Shown: positions 24,413 through 32,175 of the stretch, one piece after another
Layout of the letters: each line of letters starts with the position of its first letter
Position numbering within the stretch: position 1 is the first letter of the stretch
Assembly: GCA_944321955.1 (NCBI GenBank)
Contig: CALUNG010000015.1
Location: 1 to 56,775, forward strand
From: an uncultured Alistipes sp.
GTDB lineage: Bacteria > Bacteroidota > Bacteroidia > Bacteroidales > Rikenellaceae
Direction of reading: 5' to 3'
DNA: 56,775 bases
Made by a program: the position numbers and the translations under genes
Notes under the pieces: model-generated
Told to the model about the DNA's origin: nothing
The model's database searches: none
The model's input: the letters and a program-made list of their open reading frames with translations, nothing else

Positions 24413-26065
24413 TCACGATTTCGGATGCGGATCTTCCGCCATGAACGAGAGAATGTCCGATGCCTCGGGGGCACCGATCTTCTTGCGGATCGCAGTCTTG
24501 TACTTGTGTACCGTGAAGACGCTCTGCATCCACACCGACGCAATCTCTTCGGTACGGAAACCGGCCTTCATCAGACAACAGAGCTGAACCTCCTTGTCGT
24601 TGAGCGTCGGATAGCGGCGGACAAGTTCCGAATAGAAATTGTCGAACAGTATATCCATGTGGTGGTAAAATCCATCCCACTGCGTGGCCAGCAGCGTATT
24701 GCCCTGCAGCAGATCGAGTCTGTCGAGCTCCTTCAGCAGCTTCTCGCTCTTCTCCTTCTGGGTGTACTTGAGCATGGAAACCTGCCTTGCAATGTTCAGG
24801 TCGCGCAGAATCATGGTTCGTGTCTCGTCCTGAATGTCGGCCAGTTTCTCGAGAGAGTCTATCCGCTTCTGCAACTCGAGATAGACATATGCCTGCCGCT
24901 TCTTGCGGTTGACATAGACAAGCGTCATGACGGCGATGAACAGCAGCAGGGCAAGAACCGCAATCTGATAATTGCGGACAACGGTATCGTTGCGCTTCTG
25001 ATCCTGAAGCCGCATGTAACCCTCGACTGCCTCACCGAGCGTATATCCGTTCAAACGTTTCAATATGCGGTCATACTGATCCATGGCCTTCTGCATGCAC
25101 CGCGTCTCCTCGTCATGGTCGCCCGAACGGCCGGCAAACTCGGCGCAGGCCCTGTAGAACTCTATACATGCAAGGCCGCAGTCATTGTCCCCTTCATATT
25201 GTTCGGCCCGCTGCTTGTAGAGCGTCGCCATGGCCGTATCGCCCGAATGGTAATTACACAACGCAAGCATAGAATTGCACAAGAAAAGATTCTCCCTGTC
25301 GACGGCCTCCCCGAGCGCCACACCGAACTCGGCGGCGGCTGCTTCGTACTTCGACTGACGGAAAAGTGCGACACCAAGCAGTTCATGTATGTCACCGTAA
25401 TAGACGTTCTGCCGATCAACCCTCGCGGCGAGATCCGACAACAGCGATTCGGCCACGCCCAAACGCCCCGTGTAGAGATAACTCTTGCCCAGCAGCATGA
25501 GGGTGTTGACATCGAGTTCGGCAACATCCGTATTCTTGATGCTCTGCAGTGCCAACGCCTGATACTTGATGAACTTCAGTACGTCGGACTGCCGACGGTA
25601 CATGTCGCTCATGTAGTTGTAGAGGTGGAACATCCACACGGCATCATTGTCCTGCCGCGCCAGCTCCAGTGCCCGTTCGATTACCGCAACCTCTTCGTTA
25701 ACATTGTTTTCACGTCCGTATATCCCGGCCAGCAGATACAACGTCTCGATCTGCGGCTGGATTCTTTTGCGTTTGGCGAATATTCCGTTGCACAGCAGCA
25801 GATCATCCTTGTCCGGCTCGAAACGCTTGTCGGTATAGCACCGCGACAGCGTCTGAAGCAGAAATGTCGTCGCCTCCCTTTCGGTCGATATGTGCTCTAT
25901 GCGACACGAATCCAGCTGAGACCTGATCGCATGAGGATTGTTCTCGAGGATCGTTATCTTGTCGTCGAACGACGCCGCTATTCTGTCCCTGCGCTGACAG
26001 GAGACGCTTATCAGTACCAATATGGCAAAAAGCCATATTGTTCTTCGTGGGTGCATCATATTCAT
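24413..26065 (-). CDS. Membrane-spanning TPR sensor with C-terminal LuxR-like HTH
   Basis: A 550-residue regulator. Residues 1-25 are a signal segment (LFAILVLISVSC), possibly lipid-modified. Residues about 50-340 are helical TPR-like repeats (LYLLAGIYGRENNVNEEVAVIERALEL, LLGVALFRQSKYEAAAAEF), predicted to be periplasmic. One transmembrane helix lies at about 369-388 (IAVLALLLFIAVMTLVYV), then a coiled coil. The last 60 residues form a LuxR/GerE-like helix-turn-helix (LNDKEVQLCCLMKAGFRTEEI, then SVFTVHKYKTAIRKKIG). Similar one-component regulators are common in Bacteroidetes. The target is unknown. I prefer ATG 26065 (or 26059/26056) because the -7 box at 26087-26094 rules out a longer start. 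Confidence 0.85.
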   Translation of the reverse strand: MNMMHPRRTIWLFAILVLISVSCQRRDRIAASFDDKITILENNPHAIRSQLDSCRIEHISTEREATTFLLQTLSRCYTDKRFEPDKDDLLLCNGIFAKRKRIQPQIETLYLLAGIYGRENNVNEEVAVIERALELARQDNDAVWMFHLYNYMSDMYRRQSDVLKFIKYQALALQSIKNTDVAELDVNTLMLLGKSYLYTGRLGVAESLLSDLAARVDRQNVYYGDIHELLGVALFRQSKYEAAAAEFGVALGEAVDRENLFLCNSMLALCNYHSGDTAMATLYKQRAEQYEGDNDCGLACIEFYRACAEFAGRSGDHDEETRCMQKAMDQYDRILKRLNGYTLGEAVEGYMRLQDQKRNDTVVRNYQIAVLALLLFIAVMTLVYVNRKKRQAYVYLELQKRIDSLEKLADIQDETRTMILRDLNIARQVSMLKYTQKEKSEKLLKELDRLDLLQGNTLLATQWDGFYHHMDILFDNFYSELVRRYPTLNDKEVQLCCLMKAGFRTEEIASVWMQSVFTVHKYKTAIRKKIGAPEASDILSFMAEDPHPKS

Positions 26066-26086
26066 TCGGTTTTGGTGACGGGGCCG

Positions 26087-26094
26087 CAAATATA
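26087..26094 (-). promoter_or_regulatory. -7 element of the TPR/HTH regulator gene
   Basis: Minus strand TATATTTG, 21 bases ahead of the first candidate ATG. No clear -33 TTG. Confidence 0.7.
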
Positions 26095-26239
26095 GCGTTT
26101 ATAGTGACGACAGCCGCACTTTATGCCACTAATGGAGAAGAATTGCGACATGCGGAACATCCTCCCGGATATTTTTTGCGGCATCGGCGCCAAACGGCCC
26201 GTTTGGCCCAACCTCTCATACAATACGGCCCGCTCTTTG

Positions 26240-26269
26240 TTGCAAAACTAATTAAAATGGATAACTTTG
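26240..26269 (+). promoter_or_regulatory. -33/-7 promoter of the membrane protein/RluA operon
   Basis: TTG at 26240-26242, 19 bases, then TAACTTTG at 26262-26269. The ATG is 61 bases downstream. Confidence 0.88.
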
Positions 26270-26330
26270 CATTGCGGCGCGATCATAACGGCATCGCTCC
26301 CGGAAAAACAGACTCAACAACTTCGAAACC

Positions 26331-26759
26331 ATGAAAAAGGTATGGACCATCATCGTGCTGGTAATTGCGGTAGCGGCAGCACTGTTCATCTATTTCAGAT
26401 TCTACTTCGTCTTCGGCGAGGGCGTCAAGAGCGGCGAACTCAACTACGTCGTCTACAAGGGCGTAATCTTCAAGACATACGAAGGCAAACTCATACAGTC
26501 GGGCATACGCTCGCGAACGGCCGGCTCGATACAGTCGTACGAATTCGAATTCTCGGTCGACAATGCCGATCTCGCACGCCGTCTGATGCTCGAGGGCGGC
26601 AAGACCGTCGAACTGCACTACAAGGAGTACTTCGGAGCGCTTCCATGGCGCGGATTCACCAAATTCATAGTCGACAGCATAGTATCGGCCCCATCTGTCA
26701 AGGTTGAGCCCGAACAGTCGGGCAATACGCTGCCCGAAGTCGAAGGCAAACAGATATAA
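26331..26759 (+). CDS. Small membrane-anchored conserved protein
   Basis: A 142-residue protein with one N-terminal transmembrane anchor (VWTIIVLVIAVAAALFIYF). A soluble beta-rich domain follows, with GELNYVVYKGVIFKTYEGKLI, SYEFEFSVDNADLARRLM, and TVELHYKEYFGALPWRG. I recall similar proteins across Bacteroidales without a known function. Its stop overlaps the start of the pseudouridine synthase gene (TAATG), so the two are translationally coupled. A role linked to ribosomes or RNA would be guesswork; the anchor puts its main domain most likely in the periplasm. Confidence 0.8.
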   Translation: MKKVWTIIVLVIAVAAALFIYFRFYFVFGEGVKSGELNYVVYKGVIFKTYEGKLIQSGIRSRTAGSIQSYEFEFSVDNADLARRLMLEGGKTVELHYKEYFGALPWRGFTKFIVDSIVSAPSVKVEPEQSGNTLPEVEGKQI

Positions 26760-28384
26760 TGTCCCGTCAGGAGAGACGTCTGCACGTATTTGCGACCGAC
26801 ATCCGAGCGATTCCGTCGCCCGCGAGGTTCAACGACCCGTTCGATTACGAGCCGCATCCGCTGTGCCTGGCAGCGGCCGCCGAGTTGCGCGCCTATCTCG
26901 AAACTCGCAGCGACTGGCGCGACGAGATAGCGGCCGGCAAGATGTTCGGCGTACTTGTCGTTAGCGACAGCGAGGGCAGCCGTGGTTTTCTGGCAGCCTT
27001 CTCGGGCAACCTCGCGGGCAGCAACGATCATGATTATTTCGTCCCGGCAGTCTACGACATGCTGCGTCCGGACGACTTTTTCCGTCGCGAAGAGGCAGCG
27101 ATATCCGACATTAACCGACGTGTGGAACGTCTCGAAACGGACGATGGCCGTTTGGACGCACTGCATCGGGTTGCCGCCGTCGAAGAGCAGGCCGCCGTGG
27201 AGCTGGCCCGTGCCCGTGAAGATCTCGCTCACCGAAAGGCCGAACGCGACGAACGCAGGCGACAAGACTGCGACCGTTCGGAACTCGACGCCATGATACG
27301 CGAAAGCCAGCACCTGAAGGCCGAATACCGCAGATTGAAGAGAGAAACGGAGCAACGCATCGCCGCGGTGCGTGCCGCATCGGCCGTATACGAAGATGAG
27401 ATTGCGGCATTGAAAGCCGAGCGCAAAAGACGTTCCGAGGCGTTGCAGATGCGGTTGTTCGGGATGTTCGCAATGAGGAATGCCCGCGGCGAGACCAGAA
27501 ATCTTTGCGAAATATTCGCACCCACGCCACAACGCATACCGCCGGCCGGAGCGGGCGAATGCGCCGCCCCGAAACTATTGCAGTACGCCTACGTCAACGG
27601 CTATACGCCGCTGGCCATGGCCGAATTCTGGCTCGGGCGTTCGCCCGTGGGCGAAATAAGACACGAAGGATGCTTCTACCCTGCCTGCCGCGGGAAGTGC
27701 GGTCCGATACTGGCATTCATGCTTGAAGGTCTCGATATCGAACGCCACGTGCGTTCGGAGACGGTCGAGCCGGGAATTCTGTACGAAGACCGCTGGTTAG
27801 CCGTTGTGGAGAAACCGGCCGGCATGTTGTCGGTCGACGGAAAAGGGGACGAACCGTCGGTTGCCGGGTGGGCGCGCCGACGCTTCGCCGACGCCGAGAG
27901 GGTGATGGTCGTACACCGTCTCGACATGGATACATCGGGCATACTCGTCATCGCAAAAGATCTCGATACATACCGCAACCTGCAGGCGCAGTTTCACGAC
28001 CGTTCGGTCGTCAAACGTTACACGGCCCGGCTGGAGGGCGATATCGTTCCGGACGACGGACGCATCGAACTGCCGCTGCGTCCCGATCCGCTCGACCGTC
28101 CGCGACAGGTCGTCGATGCGGAGCACGGCAAACCGGCCGTTACCGAATACCGAGTGACGGCACGGCACGATGGGCTTACCGACATGGAATTCATGCCGCT
28201 GACGGGCCGTACGCACCAGCTGCGCGTACATGCGGCACATCGAGACGGCCTCGGCGCCCCGATTGTCGGGGATGCCCTCTATGGCCGCCCGTCGACACGC
28301 CTGCACCTGCATGCGTCGCACATAGAGTTCCGCCACCCCGCTACCGGCGAGAAGATGAGTTTCGACTCACAGGCAGAATTCTGA
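26759..28384 (+). CDS. RluA-family pseudouridine synthase with long coiled-coil N-terminus
   Basis: A 541-residue protein. The C-terminal 220 residues are an RluA-type catalytic domain: LAVVEKPAGMLSVDGKGDEPSV, then VVHRLDMDTSGILVIAKD with the catalytic Asp near residue 385, then PLTGRTHQLRVHAAH. It converts uridine to pseudouridine in rRNA or tRNA. The N-terminal 320 residues are an unusual extension. It includes a charged coiled coil (about 110-235) and a Cys cluster GCFYPACRGKCGPIL near 305, a possible metal site. This long form is seen in Bacteroidetes and some gammaproteobacteria. It begins at the ATG overlapping the preceding stop codon. Confidence 0.9.
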   Translation: MSRQERRLHVFATDIRAIPSPARFNDPFDYEPHPLCLAAAAELRAYLETRSDWRDEIAAGKMFGVLVVSDSEGSRGFLAAFSGNLAGSNDHDYFVPAVYDMLRPDDFFRREEAAISDINRRVERLETDDGRLDALHRVAAVEEQAAVELARAREDLAHRKAERDERRRQDCDRSELDAMIRESQHLKAEYRRLKRETEQRIAAVRAASAVYEDEIAALKAERKRRSEALQMRLFGMFAMRNARGETRNLCEIFAPTPQRIPPAGAGECAAPKLLQYAYVNGYTPLAMAEFWLGRSPVGEIRHEGCFYPACRGKCGPILAFMLEGLDIERHVRSETVEPGILYEDRWLAVVEKPAGMLSVDGKGDEPSVAGWARRRFADAERVMVVHRLDMDTSGILVIAKDLDTYRNLQAQFHDRSVVKRYTARLEGDIVPDDGRIELPLRPDPLDRPRQVVDAEHGKPAVTEYRVTARHDGLTDMEFMPLTGRTHQLRVHAAHRDGLGAPIVGDALYGRPSTRLHLHASHIEFRHPATGEKMSFDSQAEF

Positions 28385-28420
28385 TCCGAAAAGACGAACG
28401 CCGCACCGGAAAATGCATCT

Positions 28421-28930
28421 TTACATCTCGATGACGGTCTCCGAGAGCGGTTTACGCTTTTTATCGGTGGGAGCGCCGACGGCGTAACCTACAGGGATGA
28501 TAACCACCGGATAGATATCCTTTTCCAGGCCAAGCACCTCGGTACAAAGGGCCACATCGAAATTGCATACCCAGCAGCTGTCCAAACCGCAGTCGGCCGC
28601 GGCCAGACAGATATGCTCGGCCGCAATGGCGGCATCGATATCGGCATGGTCATGCCCGTCGCAACCGCGCTTCCATGACTGCGAACGGTCGGCACATACA
28701 ACTATGTACATTGGAGCCTCGGCAAGCCACTCGCGCTTGTAGCAGGCACACAGTCCGGCCTTGCGTTCGGCACTGTCGACCACGACGAAACGCCACGGCT
28801 GGAAATTGACGGCCGACGGAGCCAACCGTGCACATTCGAGTATGTAATCGAGTTTTTCGCGTTCGACCGGCTGCTGCGAATACTGGCGTACCGAATAACG
28901 CTTACGTACAAGTTCAAGAAAGTTTCCCAT
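28421..28930 (-). CDS. Nitroreductase family flavoprotein
   Basis: A 169-residue FMN-dependent oxidoreductase of the NfsA/FRP superfamily. FMN-binding signatures: RKRYSVRQYSQQPVEREKL at the N-terminus, APSAVNFQPWRFVVV near residue 40, and a C-terminal VVIIPVGYAVGAPTDKKRKPL. It uses NAD(P)H to reduce nitroaromatics, quinones or similar; the natural substrate is unknown. A -7 box lies 29-36 bases upstream. It converges with the pseudouridine synthase gene, with no terminator in the 36-base gap. Confidence 0.93.
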   Translation of the reverse strand: MGNFLELVRKRYSVRQYSQQPVEREKLDYILECARLAPSAVNFQPWRFVVVDSAERKAGLCACYKREWLAEAPMYIVVCADRSQSWKRGCDGHDHADIDAAIAAEHICLAAADCGLDSCWVCNFDVALCTEVLGLEKDIYPVVIIPVGYAVGAPTDKKRKPLSETVIEM

Positions 28931-28958
28931 AAGTCACAAGTTTTATCATTACCTCATG

Positions 28959-28966
28959 CAAATATA
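28959..28966 (-). promoter_or_regulatory. -7 element of the nitroreductase gene
   Basis: Minus strand TATATTTG, 29 bases ahead of the ATG. Confidence 0.75.
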
Positions 28967-29020
28967 CGTTTTTTCATGACAGGCTGTTCCTCAAAAACAC
29001 GGCGCGTCGGTTGCCGCATG

Positions 29021-29063
29021 AAACAAAATACCGGAGTGTCATGCGTCCATGATACTCCGGTAT
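29021..29063 (-). terminator. Terminator of the AlkD-PepSY operon
   Basis: A 16-base stem (ATACCGGAGTGTCATG / CATGATACTCCGGTAT, one mismatch) with a 4-base loop. On the minus strand it is followed by TTTTG. It separates the PepSY gene from the nitroreductase promoter. Confidence 0.85.
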
Positions 29064-29087
29064 ATATTATTGCTGTGAGCGGCGCGG

Positions 29088-29528
29088 TCAGTCGTCGAAA
29101 TGGACCATCTTGCCACTGCCCTCGAACTCGTACTCCATTCCGTTGTCGAAGGTAATCTCGTAGACTCCCTCGTCGAGCGATATCTCTATGGCGGCATTGT
29201 CGGGGAAATCCTTGCGCAGGGTCTCGAGTATGGCCGGCGGAATAACGGCGTCGGGCAATGTCTGACCGTTGCCGTCCACCTCCTTCCAGCGCCCCTTGCG
29301 GTCGAACTCGACCGAGAAGCCGTTGGACAACGTAACCTCATATTCGATGCTGAATATTCCCTTCTCAACCTTTGTCCTCAAAGCCTTGGCATCAGGAAAA
29401 TGCATCTCGACAAAGTCGCGTGCCGGCTGCGGCAGCGATGAATAGGCTATCGGACGGTCCCTGTCGACGGCAGCCATGGCCTCAAACGATGTGAAGAACA
29501 GCACAAAAGCAATAACGATCTTTTTCAT
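29088..29528 (-). CDS. Secreted PepSY-like (DUF2874) protein
   Basis: A 146-residue protein with a signal peptide (ending AMA). It has two tandem PepSY-like repeats. The first runs LPQPARDFVEMHFPDAKALRTKVEKG, then YEVTLSNGFSVEFDRKGRWKEVDG. The second runs IPPAILETLRKDFPDNAAIEISLDEGVYEITFDNGMEYEFEGSG. Such small periplasmic proteins are thought to bind or inhibit enzymes, or to act as inhibitor modules, but their role in Bacteroidetes is not known. The gene follows alkD by 49 bases on the minus strand and ends with a terminator. Confidence 0.85.
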   Translation of the reverse strand: MKKIVIAFVLFFTSFEAMAAVDRDRPIAYSSLPQPARDFVEMHFPDAKALRTKVEKGIFSIEYEVTLSNGFSVEFDRKGRWKEVDGNGQTLPDAVIPPAILETLRKDFPDNAAIEISLDEGVYEITFDNGMEYEFEGSGKMVHFDD

Positions 29529-29577
29529 AACGGTAATCTATTCTCTTTTCTCTTTTTGTATTCGTATTCGCAAGGGA

Positions 29578-30258
29578 TTACATCTTCATGCTCCGCAGCA
29601 GCTTCTTGCGTTCGTCATCGATACGGTAGCTCTCGATGGCCTTCTGTATCGACTTGTTGTGCGTCCAACGCTCCAGCCGGCGGCTCTCGACAACCGGCAG
29701 CGCAGCGTCGAACTGCTTGACAAGCGCCGTACTGAAATACCACGCCACGGCCATGCGTACATAGTAATCGTCGTTGCGAACCGACGCGACCCAGTCGAGA
29801 TATTCCGTACGGAAGCTCTCTCCAAGATAAAACTCCAGCAACGTGACTATGCCGAAACGTACGGTGTAGACGTGGCTGTCGGCAAGCCATCGCCGCACCT
29901 CATGTTCTACCCGTTCCGCATGGCGGGCAAAGATCTTCGGCGAAAACATGTCGCACGTGGCCCAATTGTCGACATAGGGAAGGAACTCGTTCACACGCGC
30001 CAGTACGACCTCGATATCGCGGCTGCACGACGCAACGAGCCAGGCATGCAGGTTGTTCTCCTCGTAATATCGGTGCGGCAGTTCGGCAAGGAACTCCTCA
30101 CGACGCGGATCGCGGGCCAGCTCGCGGGCATAAGCCCTCAAGCGCGGCGTACGGACTCCGATGATCCTGTCGCCATCGAGGTTCGGTACCAGACGTTTGT
30201 GAAACTCCCTGTAATCGGGATCCTGCATCGCCATCAATCTGTCAACGATCTCCTTCAT
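29578..30258 (-). CDS. AlkD-like DNA alkylation repair protein
   Basis: A 226-residue all-helical HEAT-like protein of the DNA alkylation repair family. FHKRLVPNLDGDRIIGVRTPRLRAYARELA is the N-terminal signature. The tryptophans and acids in DNWATCDMFSPKIF, the DSHVYTVRFGIVTLLEFYL helix, and DDYYVRMAVAWYFSTALVKQF match the DNA-binding groove of AlkD, which removes 3- or 7-alkylated purines without base flipping. It is the first gene of a leftward pair with the PepSY-like protein; a -7 box lies 25-32 bases upstream. Confidence 0.93.
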   Translation of the reverse strand: MKEIVDRLMAMQDPDYREFHKRLVPNLDGDRIIGVRTPRLRAYARELARDPRREEFLAELPHRYYEENNLHAWLVASCSRDIEVVLARVNEFLPYVDNWATCDMFSPKIFARHAERVEHEVRRWLADSHVYTVRFGIVTLLEFYLGESFRTEYLDWVASVRNDDYYVRMAVAWYFSTALVKQFDAALPVVESRRLERWTHNKSIQKAIESYRIDDERKKLLRSMKM

Positions 30259-30282
30259 TCAACAAAATCTCTTGTCCGGCAA

Positions 30283-30290
30283 CAAATATA
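30283..30290 (-). promoter_or_regulatory. -7 element of the AlkD gene
   Basis: Minus strand TATATTTG, 25 bases ahead of the ATG. It is divergent from the ZIP transporter promoter. Confidence 0.75.
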
Positions 30291-30318
30291 ACTCTTTTCG
30301 GGCGGCTTCCGAAAAATA

Positions 30319-30351
30319 TTGCACGGATTTCAAATTGTTTTAATATTTTTG
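30319..30351 (+). promoter_or_regulatory. Promoter of the ZIP transporter gene
   Basis: TATTTTTG at 30344-30351, with TTG at 30319-30321 at 22 bases spacing. The spacing is a little long. Confidence 0.55.
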
Positions 30352-30367
30352 AAAACCCAAATACCGA

Positions 30368-31153
30368 ATGAATATGATGAATACACTGATAGGGCTCCTG
30401 ATTCCATTTGCCGGCACGACGCTCGGTGCCGCAATGGTATTCCTGCTCAAGGACCAGATATCGCCACGCATACAGAAACTGCTTCTCGGATTCGCCTCGG
30501 GCGTGATGATGGCCGCCTCGGTGTGGTCGCTGCTCATACCGTCGATCGACATCGCCGAAAGGCAGGAGATGACAGCATGGCTGCCCGCGGCAGGAGGTTT
30601 TCTGTGCGGAATGGCATTCCTGCTGTTGCTGGACAGCATAATACCTCACCTGCACGTCAATTCCGACGAGGACGAGGGGCTGCAATCTAAACTCAAACGC
30701 TCGACCAAACTCGTGCTGGCCGTAACACTCCACAATATCCCCGAAGGAATGGCCGTCGGCGTTGTGCTGGCCGGTGCGATGGCCGGGGACACTGGCATAT
30801 CGCTGGCCGGGGCAATGGCGCTGTCGATCGGCATAGCCATACAGAACTTTCCCGAAGGCGCAATCATCTCCATGCCTCTAAAGAGCGACGGCAACGGCAA
30901 GGGCAAGTCATTCCTCTACGGGACACTGTCCGGTGTGGTGGAACCTGTCGCCGGCATACTGACGATACTGCTTATCGACCTGTTGCTGCCGATACTGCCG
31001 TTCCTGCTGGCATTCGCCGCCGGAGCAATGATATATGTCGTCGTCGAGGAGCTGATTCCCGAATCGCAGGACGGACACCACTCCAACATAGCGACCATAG
31101 GAGTGGCTGCAGGTTTCACCCTCATGATGATTCTCGACGTGGCACTGGGATAA
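30368..31153 (+). CDS. ZIP family metal transporter
   Basis: A 261-residue, eight-helix importer of zinc or other divalent metals. The ZIP metal site is clear: TLHNIPEGMAVGV in helix 4 (HNxPEG) and IAIQNFPEGAIISMPL in helix 5. The loop with HLHVNSDEDEG carries additional acidic and His residues. In ZIP relatives these motifs bind two metals. It has its own promoter and ends at a strong hairpin. The three closely spaced in-frame ATGs near the start leave an uncertainty of three codons. Confidence 0.94.
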   Translation: MNMMNTLIGLLIPFAGTTLGAAMVFLLKDQISPRIQKLLLGFASGVMMAASVWSLLIPSIDIAERQEMTAWLPAAGGFLCGMAFLLLLDSIIPHLHVNSDEDEGLQSKLKRSTKLVLAVTLHNIPEGMAVGVVLAGAMAGDTGISLAGAMALSIGIAIQNFPEGAIISMPLKSDGNGKGKSFLYGTLSGVVEPVAGILTILLIDLLLPILPFLLAFAAGAMIYVVVEELIPESQDGHHSNIATIGVAAGFTLMMILDVALG

Positions 31154-31177
31154 CTTCCCTCAGAATCCCTACAAATG

Positions 31178-31209
31178 CAGGGGCGCCGCTTTGAAAAGCG
31201 GCGCCCCTG
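31178..31209. terminator. Strong hairpin between the ZIP and DUF4465 genes
   Basis: A 14-base GC-rich stem (CAGGGGCGCCGCTT / AAGCGGCGCCCCTG) with a 4-base loop between convergent genes. T-tracts are poor on both strands, so it may act mainly as a 3'-end barrier. Confidence 0.75.
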
Positions 31210-31238
31210 TAAATTAATGAGCATTGTTGTGCAGAAAC

Positions 31239-32018
31239 TTATTCTTCAGCGGGGACTTCGAACTTTATCTCATCGACGCAAACCGCATAAAAATCACCGT
31301 AGAAAGCATTGGCAAGCGTCTCGGACGGAGTTGCGGTCAACACTACCTTGTTCACCTCGCCGAGAGCCGACAGGTCAACCTCGGTCCACTCCTCCATTAC
31401 GAAGGTCTTGCCGTCACGGTAGTCGGCCATGATAACGGGAACCGTACCCGTAACTTCGCCGGCTGCATCGTAGCCCGTGAAGATAACCTCATAGTAATCA
31501 CCCTCGGAGAAGGCCGGCTTGCTGTAATATCCGGCCTTGATGATATACCAGTACTTTGCAACGTTGTTGACCTTTGCCGAAACGATCTTCTTGGCAACGC
31601 CTTCGCCGAATGTCATCTGCGGCAGCAGTGACTCGTTCGAAGGGGTGAAATTCCATACCGAATAATTAGCCGTATCGTCGGCACCGGCAACCTCGGCTCC
31701 CGTGTTGCAGATAACGTAACGGTCGCTCAGAACGCTGCTGTATTCGGAATCGAGGTTCGATACCTCATAGGCATTGGCTACCCAGATACCGCTCAACTCG
31801 TAATACTGGTTCACGCAATTGAACGATGCACCGAACTCCTCGTAGGTCACCTCTTCCCCCGAAGCAGGAATATTGGACTTGTCGGTCAGTTCGCAATCTT
31901 CGAACGAAATAGTCGCATACGTAGGCTGCGGCTCGGGATTCTCGTTGTTGTTTCCTTCGTTTTTCGAGCATGCTGCGAACGCCAGCAGAGCTACGGTAAA
32001 AACATAAATCTTTTTCAT
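31239..32018 (-). CDS. DUF4465-domain lipoprotein
   Basis: A 259-residue lipoprotein: signal peptide, then lipobox FAAC with Cys near residue 17. After an Asn/Glu/Pro linker comes a beta-sandwich DUF4465 domain: TISFEDCELTDKSN, FGASFNCVNQYYELSGIWVAN, and VMEEWTEVDLSALGEVNKVVL near the C-terminus. Proteins of this type in Bacteroidetes are surface or periplasmic, with unknown ligands. I chose ATG 32018; longer frames lack a signal peptide and would cross its promoter. It is divergent from the 530-residue lipoprotein gene. Confidence 0.88.
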   Translation of the reverse strand: MKKIYVFTVALLAFAACSKNEGNNNENPEPQPTYATISFEDCELTDKSNIPASGEEVTYEEFGASFNCVNQYYELSGIWVANAYEVSNLDSEYSSVLSDRYVICNTGAEVAGADDTANYSVWNFTPSNESLLPQMTFGEGVAKKIVSAKVNNVAKYWYIIKAGYYSKPAFSEGDYYEVIFTGYDAAGEVTGTVPVIMADYRDGKTFVMEEWTEVDLSALGEVNKVVLTATPSETLANAFYGDFYAVCVDEIKFEVPAEE

Positions 32019-32070
32019 AATTACAAATAATAAGGGTTCCTGAATTAATGGTGCACACTCATTAACCGGG

Positions 32071-32078
32071 CAAAAATA
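32071..32078 (-). promoter_or_regulatory. -7 element of the DUF4465 gene
   Basis: Minus strand TATTTTTG, 53 bases ahead of the ATG. Paired back-to-back with the plus-strand box at 32113-32120. Confidence 0.6.
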
Positions 32079-32112
32079 CATAAAAAAGCGATACCGAAAA
32101 GAAAAAAACTTA

Positions 32113-32120
32113 TACATTTG
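32113..32120 (+). promoter_or_regulatory. -7 element of the tandem-repeat lipoprotein gene
   Basis: TACATTTG, 56 bases ahead of the ATG; no TTG at the -33 position. Confidence 0.65.
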
Positions 32121-32175
32121 TACCCGGAAAAAATCAAGCACCCTCAACGAAAAATCTTTAAATTCGATTAAAAAA

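Noticed and set aside
24359-26095. A 578-codon plus-strand frame opposite the TPR/HTH regulator
   Set aside because: No family features; the opposite strand carries a clear regulator with promoter and domains.
29028-29063. A long inverted repeat considered as a mobile-element end or MITE
   Set aside because: It sits directly after a gene, is a single hairpin with a T-tail, and has no second copy in the window.
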